From NCBI GenBank assembly GCA_903958995.1, contig CAJBVG010000143.1, forward strand, positions 1 to 5,529: a stretch of 5,529 nt of DNA, in the 5' to 3' direction. This document shows, piece after piece, positions 1-5,529 of this stretch (position 1 is the stretch's first letter; each line of letters begins with the position of its first letter). A program made the position numbers and the translations under genes. This DNA comes from an uncultured bacterium. GTDB lineage: Bacteria > Bacteroidota > Bacteroidia > Sphingobacteriales > Sphingobacteriaceae. A model generated the notes under the pieces. That model was not told the origin of the DNA. It did no database searches and saw only the letters and a list, made by a program, of their open reading frames with translations.

Positions 1-798
1 GTTGCAACGAACGATAGTGATGTAGATGCAGGATCAGTATTAACGTTCTCATCAATTAGTACAACGAAAAAAGGAACACTCGTATTGAATTCAAACGGAG
101 GATATACTTATACTCCAAGCTTGAATGCAAACGGATTAGATACCTTAACGTATAAAGTATGTGATAATGGAACACCAACATTATGTGATACTGCAATCTT
201 AGTTATTACCATCAATCCAGTAAACGACAAACCAGTTGCAGTTGACGATACAAAATCAACAAACGAAGATGTCGCAACAACAGGAACAGTAGCAACAAAT
301 GATAGTGATGTAGATGCTGGAAGTATCTTGACATTCTCAACTATCAGTACTACTTCTCATGGAACGTTAGTGTTGAATTCAAATGGAGGGTACACGTATA
401 CACCATCACTAAACTTTAACGGACTAGATACCTTAACGTATAAAGTATGTGATAACGGAACACCGACACTTTGCGATACAGCAATCTTAGTAATTTCAGT
501 TACTTCAGTGAACGACAAGCCTATTGCAATTGATGATTCTAAATCAACTAATGAAGATCAACCAACATCAGGAACAGTAGCGACAAACGATAGTGATGTA
601 GATGCAGGGACAGTATTAACGTTCTCTACAATCACATCTACGAATAACGGAACATTGGTATTAAATAGTGATGGTAGTTATACTTATACTCCAAGTTTGA
701 ACTTTAATGGACTTGACACCTTAACGTATAAAGTATGTGATAATGGAACACCAATATTATGTGATACTGCAATCTTAGTGATTACAGTAAATTCGGTG
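1..798 (+). repeat. Tandem 288-bp coding repeats R1 (partial), R2 and R3
   Basis: R1 covers 1-222 (5' cut), R2 223-510 and R3 511-798; R2 and R3 are each exactly 288 bp (96 residues). Each complete unit opens with ND(K)P-A-DD, continues through NEDxxxxGTVATNDSDVDAG, GTLVLNS and YTYTPSLN, and ends with GLDTLTYKVCDNGTP and LCDTAILVI. This is the bacterial cadherin-like/Ig-like pattern (Big_9 or Cadherin_5 type), each unit probably one beta-sandwich. The acidic NDSDVDAG segment may bind calcium at domain junctions, by analogy with the family. The units are close to identical in protein and strongly similar in DNA, so they arose recently or are homogenised by recombination. Confidence 0.95.
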
Positions 799-3681
799 AA
801 TGATGCTCCAATTGCAGTGAACGATACGGTATTAATGTTAAATAGTACTTCAAGTAAATTAGTTACTGTATTAGCGAATGATACTGATGTAGATAATGCA
901 CTAGATTTAACGAGTGTTATTATTCAGTCGAATGCAAAACATGGTAATGCAGTTGTAAATGCCACAACAGGTGTAGTAACCTATACTCCAACATTGGGAT
1001 ATGTTGGTAAGGATACTTTAACATATTCAATGAAAGATATTTTAGGATTATCATCGAATATTGCAAACGTATTTATAACAATTCCTGCAAATCAAATTGC
1101 TGCTATAAATGATGACTTTAGTTCAACTCCAATAAATGGAGCTAAGGGTGGAGTTGTTGGCAATGTGTTATTAAATGACTCATTAAATAACAGCTTATTA
1201 ATTACTCCAAGCGAAGTGAATATTACTTTATTAACAAATGGAGGATTAACATCAGCTGTATTGGATAATTTAGGAAATCTTGCAATATCGGCTGGAACAT
1301 TTGAAGGAACATATAACTTGACATATAGTATATGTGAAGTAGCTAATCCTTCTAATTGTAGAACTGCAACTATTACTGTTGTAGTTGGAAGAGGACTTCA
1401 AATTTCAACTACCTCAATTTGTAGAAATGATGTTCCTTATTTAGCTTATACTATTACACCAAACTTTATTCCTAATTCGTCAAATGAAGTAAGTATTACT
1501 TGGTTAAATGGAGATGGAACTTCATTAAATCCACCTGTTGTATATACAGGATTGACACAATCGGGTGAGTTATTATGGCCTGGTGCTGTGTTAGATAATT
1601 TAGGAAATCCAATAGATTGGCCAGGATGGTATACTCAAAATGGTCAATGGATACAAGGTGCAGATGGGTTTGAAAAAACAAGACCAAGTTCAATTATTAA
1701 AGTAACTATTAATCCAACAGATTCGGTAGTGGCAAATTATCCACCAGCTACTCCAAACTGTAATAGCAATCCTCATAATTTTGCACCAGTTGCATTGAAA
1801 GACTCGGTGACTATTATTGAAGACACACAAGCAATTGGAACGGTAGCAACAAACGATTCGGATTTAGAAGGAGGAGTATTGAGCTTTAGTTCAATAACAA
1901 CTACCCAACATGGATCTATAACATTTAATGCAGATGGTTCTTACATTTATACACCGAATGCATTCTATAATGGAAAAGATACATTAACCTATAAGGTATG
2001 TGATAATGGTACACCTGTATTATGTGATACTGCAATTTTAGTAATCACAATAAATCCAGTAAATAATAAACCAATCGCTGTTGATGATGCGAATTCAACA
2101 GACGAAGATCATTCTGTAAATGGAACTGTAGCAACTAATGATACAGATGTAGATGGAGATCAACTAGTGTTCTCATTAATCGCTACAACTACTCATGGCA
2201 CAGCTACATTTAATGCAGATGGAACGTATGATTATACACCAGTAGCAGATTTCCATGGTAATGATACTTTAACTTATAGCGTATGTGATAATGGAACACC
2301 AAGTTTATGTGATACTGCTATATTAGTGATCACAGTAAATTCTATAAATGATGCACCGATTGCAATAAATGATACCACTACAACTGCTATCAATACTGCA
2401 GTTAGTGTAAATGCAAAAACAAATGATTATGATGTTGATGCTGACGAATTAACGTATACATTCTCAAACCCAAGCAATGGTTCAATTGTAAATATGGGAT
2501 TAGGGAATGTTGAGTATACACCAATACATAACTTTATTGGAAGAGACAGCTTAATGTATATTGTATGTGATAATGGTGTGCCATCATTATGTGATACCGC
2601 TTATGTGTTTATTGATGTAGTTGGAAATCCAAACACTGCACCAATTGCATTGATTGATTCATTCACAACACCAGAGAATTTTACCATGACTGAAAGTGTT
2701 GCATTAAATGATATGGATCCTGAAAATGACCCATTAACATTTACATGGTTAACACAACCAACGCATGGTACATTTAGTATGTCGGCAGATGGAACATTTA
2801 TTTATACACCTACACTTGATTATATAGGTGTTGATAGTTTCAAATATGTAGTTTGTGACAATGGAACGCCAAGTTTATGTGATACGAATACTTGTATAAT
2901 TACTGTAGTGAATACTCCTAAGCCATCTATTGGTGTAGCGTTACATGTAGAAGAACCAGTTACAGTAACTACAGAGACTTACAATATTACATACGATGTA
3001 ACATTAACTAACTATGGTGATGTTGACTTGGAAAATGTTAGGGTAACAGAAAACCTTGCGAATGTATTTGTAGAGCCAGGATTGTATAGCATAGTGTCTA
3101 TTACACCAAGTGAGGGAATGGCTATTAATCCAAACTTCGATGGGAATACCAACAGAGAATTACTTGATGCTACCAATAGTTATTTAGCGGTTGGAGAATC
3201 TAGAGTAATAAAAATTAAATTATTGGTTACTCCTAATCTACCAGTAGTAACGTATGTAAATAAAGTAACTGCATTTGGTGACATGATTTACGGGGACTCT
3301 ACAGTGACTGACGAGTCGGTTGCTGGATTAAATGCAGATCCAAATGGAGATGGTAACCCAAGTGAAGCATCAAATACTGAATTGCCATTAACACTATTTG
3401 TACCAACAGGATTTTCGCCTGACGGTGATGGCGTAAACGATGGATTCGTAATCAAGGGAATTGAAAACTATCCTCAAAACTCATTGTCAATCTTCAATCG
3501 TTGGGGAAATAAAGTTTATGAACAATCTCCATATGATAACAGTTGGGGCGGAGGAACTAAAAATGCAAGTGGATTAGTGTTGAGTAATGGAACACTTCCA
3601 AATGGAACATACTTCTACGTACTTGATTTCGGAGTGCCATCAGTAAAACCAGTAACAGGATATATAGTAATTAAAAAATAA
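1..3681 (+). CDS. T9SS-secreted tandem cadherin-like repeat adhesin with C-terminal CHU_C (type B) sorting domain, 5' partial
   Basis: This is a large cell-surface protein, probably an adhesin. Frame 1 is open from the first base, where the sequence reads VATNDSDVDAG, the middle of a repeat. The gene therefore starts upstream; the in-frame TTG at 85 is internal and not a real start. 1226 residues are visible. Domain order: cadherin-like repeats R1-R3 (1-266), divergent repeat R4 (267-363), an Ig-like domain with a CEVANPSNC motif (364-464), a Trp-rich module (465-592), repeats R6-R9 (593-972), a DUF11-like domain (about 975-1130) and the CHU_C sorting domain (1133-1226). Family knowledge: CHU_C domains send proteins through the type IX secretion system to the surface, and repeats of this kind form long stalks. 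Adhesion is inferred; no enzyme domain is visible. The PorP/SprF gene 5 bases downstream supports the T9SS assignment. The signal peptide and any ligand-binding head would lie outside the window. Confidence 0.95.
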   Translation, partial: VATNDSDVDAGSVLTFSSISTTKKGTLVLNSNGGYTYTPSLNANGLDTLTYKVCDNGTPTLCDTAILVITINPVNDKPVAVDDTKSTNEDVATTGTVATNDSDVDAGSILTFSTISTTSHGTLVLNSNGGYTYTPSLNFNGLDTLTYKVCDNGTPTLCDTAILVISVTSVNDKPIAIDDSKSTNEDQPTSGTVATNDSDVDAGTVLTFSTITSTNNGTLVLNSDGSYTYTPSLNFNGLDTLTYKVCDNGTPILCDTAILVITVNSVNDAPIAVNDTVLMLNSTSSKLVTVLANDTDVDNALDLTSVIIQSNAKHGNAVVNATTGVVTYTPTLGYVGKDTLTYSMKDILGLSSNIANVFITIPANQIAAINDDFSSTPINGAKGGVVGNVLLNDSLNNSLLITPSEVNITLLTNGGLTSAVLDNLGNLAISAGTFEGTYNLTYSICEVANPSNCRTATITVVVGRGLQISTTSICRNDVPYLAYTITPNFIPNSSNEVSITWLNGDGTSLNPPVVYTGLTQSGELLWPGAVLDNLGNPIDWPGWYTQNGQWIQGADGFEKTRPSSIIKVTINPTDSVVANYPPATPNCNSNPHNFAPVALKDSVTIIEDTQAIGTVATNDSDLEGGVLSFSSITTTQHGSITFNADGSYIYTPNAFYNGKDTLTYKVCDNGTPVLCDTAILVITINPVNNKPIAVDDANSTDEDHSVNGTVATNDTDVDGDQLVFSLIATTTHGTATFNADGTYDYTPVADFHGNDTLTYSVCDNGTPSLCDTAILVITVNSINDAPIAINDTTTTAINTAVSVNAKTNDYDVDADELTYTFSNPSNGSIVNMGLGNVEYTPIHNFIGRDSLMYIVCDNGVPSLCDTAYVFIDVVGNPNTAPIALIDSFTTPENFTMTESVALNDMDPENDPLTFTWLTQPTHGTFSMSADGTFIYTPTLDYIGVDSFKYVVCDNGTPSLCDTNTCIITVVNTPKPSIGVALHVEEPVTVTTETYNITYDVTLTNYGDVDLENVRVTENLANVFVEPGLYSIVSITPSEGMAINPNFDGNTNRELLDATNSYLAVGESRVIKIKLLVTPNLPVVTYVNKVTAFGDMIYGDSTVTDESVAGLNADPNGDGNPSEASNTELPLTLFVPTGFSPDGDGVNDGFVIKGIENYPQNSLSIFNRWGNKVYEQSPYDNSWGGGTKNASGLVLSNGTLPNGTYFYVLDFGVPSVKPVTGYIVIKK
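799..1089 (+). other. Divergent cadherin-like repeat R4 (protein domain)
   Basis: Residues 267-363 of the visible protein keep the repeat frame: NDAPIAVNDT at the start, VLANDTDVDNALDLTS in the middle, then KHGNAVVN, VTYTPTLGYVGKDTLTY and a closing ANVFITI strand. It lacks the CDNGTPxLCDT hairpin of its neighbours and has KDILGLSSN in that place, so it has no cysteine pair. It resembles a separate Bacteroidota subfamily of the same fold rather than a copy of R1-R3, so it was probably acquired independently or diverged long ago. Confidence 0.8.
1090..1392 (+). other. Ig-like domain with CEVANPSNC motif (protein domain)
   Basis: Residues 364-464 begin with AAINDDFSSTPINGAKGG and VVGNVLLNDSLN, and end in YNLTYSICEVANPSNCRTA followed by a valine-rich strand. 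From memory, the combination of a GTYxLTYxICEVxNPxNC ending with an N-terminal NDDF segment is a recurrent domain type in secreted Flavobacteriia proteins; I cannot give an accession. The two cysteines (445 and 453) have the same spacing, seven residues between, as in the cadherin-like repeats, so the hairpin is probably equivalent. Confidence 0.7.
1393..1776 (+). other. Trp-rich unique module in the repeat array (protein domain)
   Basis: Residues 465-592 are unlike the surrounding repeats. The module opens with STTSICRNDVPYLAYTITP, contains ITWLNGDG, LLWPGAVLDN, IDWPGW and QWIQGADGFEKTRP, and closes with YPPATPNC. Five of the eight tryptophans in the 1226 visible residues lie here (501, 526, 540, 543, 550). 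A cysteine near each end (474 and 587) could form a disulfide. The DVPYxxYTxTP and WPGAxxDxxGN patterns resemble, from memory, a module in other Bacteroidota T9SS proteins that tends to follow CEVxNPxNC domains, as it does here. Its function is not known to me; a carbohydrate- or protein-binding role is only a guess from exposed aromatic content. Confidence 0.65.
1777..2916 (+). repeat. Tandem 285-bp coding repeats R6-R9
   Basis: Four units of 95 residues: R6 1777-2061, R7 2062-2346, R8 2347-2631 and R9 2632-2916. They share the R1-R3 fold and the VCDNGxPxLCDT hairpin but are one codon shorter, because the DVDAGS region is shortened (DLEGGV, DVDGDQ, DVDADE, DPENDP). R6 and R7 are closest to R1-R3. 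R8 (TTAINTAVSVNAKTNDYDVD) and R9 (TTPENFTMTESVALNDMDPEND) are more diverged, so similarity falls towards the C-terminus. R9 carries an extra cysteine at residue 965 (TNTCIITVV) without an obvious partner in the domain. Confidence 0.92.
2923..3390 (+). other. DUF11-like stalk domain before the sorting signal (protein domain)
   Basis: Residues about 975-1130 contain YNITYDVTLTNYGDVDLENV followed by VTENLANVF, then SYLAVGESRVIKIKLLVTP and a final strand reading YVNKVTAFGD. A YxVxLTNxGxxxLxxVxVxDxL pattern is typical of DUF11/conserved-repeat Ig-like domains found near the C-terminus of CHU_C proteins. The stretch ends with the acidic linker DPNGDGNPSEASNTE, commonly seen just before CHU_C domains and a possible calcium-binding loop. 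It probably spaces the repeat stalk from the sorting domain. Confidence 0.7.
3397..3678 (+). other. CHU_C / T9SS type B C-terminal sorting domain (protein domain)
   Basis: The last 94 residues (1133-1226) match the gliding-motility-associated C-terminal domain pattern (Pfam CHU_C, TIGR04131): FVPTGFSPDGDGVNDGF, then the IFNRWGNKVYE core, SWGGG, LPNGTYFYVLDF and the terminal GYIVIKK. In this family the domain targets the protein across the outer membrane through the type IX system. Type B signals typically depend on a PorP/SprF-family partner, which is encoded immediately downstream. All hallmark elements are present, so the signal looks functional. Confidence 0.95.
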
Positions 3682-3689
3682 AAAAAATG
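3672..3689 (+). promoter_or_regulatory. A-rich, Shine-Dalgarno-less translation start of the PorP/SprF gene
   Basis: The adhesin stop (TAA, 3679-3681) is followed by five A residues and then ATG. The 15 bases before the ATG are A except for two T residues (3672 and 3679), and no GGAGG-like sequence is present. Bacteroidota ribosomes commonly start on A-rich leaders without a Shine-Dalgarno sequence, so this is ordinary for the phylum. It supports the start choice and leaves no room for a promoter or terminator between the genes. Confidence 0.6.
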
Positions 3690-4637
3690 CAATTAATTAA
3701 AAAAATTGGTTTAGCTACTTTAATGTTGCTTTGCTTGTTGAATACTAAACAAGCAATGTCGCAAAGCGAACCTATGTTTAGTCAATACACCTTTAATGAA
3801 ATATTCATTAACCCAGCCTATGCTGGATCTCATGAAGCATTGTCGTTTTCTTCTGTATTTAGAAAGCAATGGGTGAACATTGAGGGTGCGCCAACTACAA
3901 AGACTTTTACAGCGCATTCGTCGTTGTTTAAGAGTAAAGTTGGTTTAGGATTTACTGCTTATCAAGATCAAATTGGAGTGTCATCTCAAACAGGTTATTT
4001 CTTAAACTATGCTTTCAGAATTAAACTTAATAAAGGAACACTTTCATTAGGAATGCTCGGAGGATTTAGTGGTTACCAAGAACGTTTAACAGATATCAAA
4101 ACCAATGATGCTGGAGATACAAAATTCTCATCAAATACTCCAATGGTATTTGCTCCAAACTTCGGTTTTGGAACTTATTATTATACGAAGAGATTTTACT
4201 TTGGAGTTTCTGTACCTAGAATGATTACCAATAAATTAGTTGTAAATCAATATGGAGTAGTAGAGCGTGTAGATGGATCGTTGAATAAAGAAGCACTGCA
4301 TTATTTTGTAGCTACTGGTTTCATATTTGATGTTAATCCATTAGTTAAACTTCGACCATCAATGATGATTAAGGCTGTTCAGAATGCTCCAATTGAATAT
4401 GATGCTAACTTGTCTGCTTTATTATTAAACAGTATATGGCTTGGTGGAGGCTATCGTTCAGGCGATTCATGGAATTTGCTTACTGCAATTCAAGTCAACA
4501 ATCAGTTACGTATTGGTTATTCATACGATTATACCATTACAAAATTGAAAGATTTTGCTGGGGGATCACATGAGTTCTCGATGAACTATGTTTTAAAATA
4601 CAGCTCTAAGAAAATCACTTCACCTCGTTATTTTTAA
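3687..4637 (+). CDS. PorP/SprF family type IX secretion system outer-membrane protein
   Basis: This is a complete 316-residue protein, a normal length for the family. A signal peptide (1 to about 26) has KK at positions 5-6, a leucine-rich core and a probable cut near AMSQ. The mature start carries the family hallmark PMFSQYTFNEIFINPAYAGS (29-48), followed by RKQWVNIEGAPTT (59-71), then GLGFTAYQDQIG, PNFGFGTYYYTKRFYFGVSVP, LRPSMMIKAVQNAP, LRIGYSYDYTITKL and GGSHEFSMNY. Alternating beta strands throughout fit an outer-membrane barrel. In Flavobacterium johnsoniae, SprF is required to secrete the adhesin SprB encoded next to it. By position this protein probably serves the adhesin encoded upstream. 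The gene begins 5 bases after that stop, with only A residues between and no Shine-Dalgarno, so co-transcription and perhaps translational coupling are likely. I give no symbol because many paralogues exist per genome and this one cannot be told apart. Confidence 0.95.
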   Translation: MQLIKKIGLATLMLLCLLNTKQAMSQSEPMFSQYTFNEIFINPAYAGSHEALSFSSVFRKQWVNIEGAPTTKTFTAHSSLFKSKVGLGFTAYQDQIGVSSQTGYFLNYAFRIKLNKGTLSLGMLGGFSGYQERLTDIKTNDAGDTKFSSNTPMVFAPNFGFGTYYYTKRFYFGVSVPRMITNKLVVNQYGVVERVDGSLNKEALHYFVATGFIFDVNPLVKLRPSMMIKAVQNAPIEYDANLSALLLNSIWLGGGYRSGDSWNLLTAIQVNNQLRIGYSYDYTITKLKDFAGGSHEFSMNYVLKYSSKKITSPRYF

Positions 4638-4646
4638 ATTATTGTA

Positions 4647-5529
4647 ATGAAAAAAATTATATCAATTTTATTTTTTGTTTTTTTTACTTCAGCATCTTTT
4701 GCTCAAATTATATTAGGCTTCGCCGAGAATAAGTATAAGAATTTAAATTATACCGATGCGATACCCATCTATAAATATTATATTAACAAGAAAGATAGTT
4801 CGAATACAGAAGTCATACGTAAGTTGGCTAACTGTTATCGACTAACTAATCAATCTGAATTAGCAGAACCATTATATGGCAAATTGACAAAGTCGAATCC
4901 GGAGTGGAGCGATATTGTGAACTATGCCGAGATGTTAATGATGAATAAAAAGTATGATGTTGTTTTTAGGTATGTTAATACACCAGAGATTGCCGCTAAA
5001 AATGAACCTCGTTTGCAGAAAATTTCGAATTCAATTCAACATCTAAATGATTTAGCATCTGCTGATACTGGGAATATACGTATTTCACTATTGCCATTTA
5101 ATTCTAAAGAATCGGATTTTTCGCCAGCATTTTTTGGTGATGGAATTATTTTTTCAAGCACAAGATTGTCTGCTGATTTTGTTCAACGCAATCACACCTG
5201 GACTGATAAAAACTTTACAAATCTATTTATTAGCAAGGCTAGCGATAATTACAAAACTACACACAAGTTCGCCAAAAAATTAAAATACAAATATAACTAT
5301 GGTCCAGCAACCTATAATGATAGATATAGGGTGCTTTATTATACGTTGAATAATCCCAAGAAAAAATCTAAGACAGGTTTTAAAAATCTTAGAATTCTAT
5401 CGGCAACATATAACGTAGAAAAAAACAAGTGGGTAAAAACAAATTTATTCCCTTTTAACTCTGCTGATTATGCGTGTACACATCCATCTATAAATCCTGA
5501 AGGCTCAAAATTATATTTTAGTTCAGATA
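4647..5529 (+). CDS. TPR and PD40 beta-propeller protein, probable PorE-like OmpA-family envelope protein, 3' partial
   Basis: The frame is open from ATG at 4647 to the window end, giving 294 residues; the rest is outside. The start is chosen because it yields a clean signal peptide, MKKIISILFFVFFTSASFAQ, with a cut near residue 19, and because it lies 9 bases after the previous stop. Residues about 25-135 form TPR-like helices (YKNLNYTDAIPIYKYYI, VIRKLANCYR, ELAEPLYGKL, NYAEMLMMNKKYD). From about 144 a PD40/WD40-like propeller begins: blade 1 SDFSPAFFGDGIIFSSTR (156-173), blade 2 YNYGPATYNDRYRVLYYT, blade 3 THPSINPEGSKLYFSSD at the cut. Known relatives continue with more blades, a carboxypeptidase-regulatory-like domain and a C-terminal OmpA peptidoglycan-binding domain, as in PorE. 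That end is inferred, not seen. PorE-type proteins link PorP to peptidoglycan, which fits the preceding gene. Lipoprotein status is unlikely: no lipobox cysteine follows the signal peptide. Confidence 0.9.
   Translation, partial: MKKIISILFFVFFTSASFAQIILGFAENKYKNLNYTDAIPIYKYYINKKDSSNTEVIRKLANCYRLTNQSELAEPLYGKLTKSNPEWSDIVNYAEMLMMNKKYDVVFRYVNTPEIAAKNEPRLQKISNSIQHLNDLASADTGNIRISLLPFNSKESDFSPAFFGDGIIFSSTRLSADFVQRNHTWTDKNFTNLFISKASDNYKTTHKFAKKLKYKYNYGPATYNDRYRVLYYTLNNPKKKSKTGFKNLRILSATYNVEKNKWVKTNLFPFNSADYACTHPSINPEGSKLYFSSD

Noticed and set aside
85..87. In-frame TTG as start codon of the repeat protein
   Set aside because: The frame is open to base 1 and the upstream codons encode the first part of a standard repeat, so the TTG is an internal leucine.
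1..798. Regular DNA repeats as a possible CRISPR or non-coding satellite array
   Set aside because: The units are 288 bp, in frame, contiguous without spacers, and encode conserved beta-sandwich domains.
1496..1693. 65-codon minus-strand open frame inside the adhesin gene
   Set aside because: It lies opposite the Trp-rich module, has no recognisable domain, and the + strand frame is clearly coding through the same bases.
3672..3686. A-rich tract as transcription terminator or slippage site joining the first two genes
   Set aside because: No stem-loop precedes it, and the adhesin already ends in a complete CHU_C domain (GYIVIKK), so a fusion would be unexpected.
3720..3917. 65-codon minus-strand open frame inside the PorP/SprF gene
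   Set aside because: It is a shadow of the conserved PorP N-terminal region; the product is rich in Arg, Cys and His with no family features.
4638..4646. Promoter between the second and third genes
   Set aside because: The 9-base gap is too short, and I found no convincing TAnnTTTG-type Bacteroidota -7 element placed immediately before the start.

Overview
The window comes from an AT-rich member of the Bacteroidota, most likely a gliding or surface-colonising Flavobacteriia/Cytophagia-type organism. The evidence is a C-terminal type B (CHU_C) sorting domain of the type IX secretion system (T9SS), a PorP/SprF-family protein directly downstream, a TPR plus PD40-propeller protein of the kind usually ended by an OmpA domain, A-rich start regions without a clear Shine-Dalgarno sequence, and strongly A/T-ending codons. 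I cannot name the species.

Layout, all on the + strand: (1) positions 1-3681 are the 3' part of a large secreted repeat protein, open from the first base, so its true start lies upstream. It has three near-identical 96-residue cadherin-like repeats (the first cut by the window edge), a divergent repeat, an Ig-like domain with a C-x7-C pair, a Trp-rich unique module, four more 95-residue cadherin-like repeats, a DUF11-like stalk domain and the CHU_C signal. (2) Positions 3687-4637, 5 bases later, encode a complete PorP/SprF-family outer-membrane protein. (3) From 4647, 9 bases later, a third gene runs off the end of the window. It encodes a signal peptide, a TPR-like helical segment and the first three blades of a PD40-type beta-propeller, the N-terminal part expected of a PorE-like OmpA-family protein.

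The tight spacing, common strand and matching functions point to one operon. The first gene makes a long surface adhesin exported by T9SS. The second makes its probable dedicated outer-membrane partner, comparable to SprF for SprB. The third probably makes a periplasmic linker between the PorP-type protein and peptidoglycan. This is a known kind of Bacteroidota cassette rather than a new system. The less ordinary points are the DNA-level pattern of repeat exchange in the adhesin and the tryptophan-rich module placed in the middle of the repeat array. No RNA genes, insertion sequences, CRISPR arrays, terminators or convincing promoters were seen, and no gene-free stretch exceeds 9 bases.
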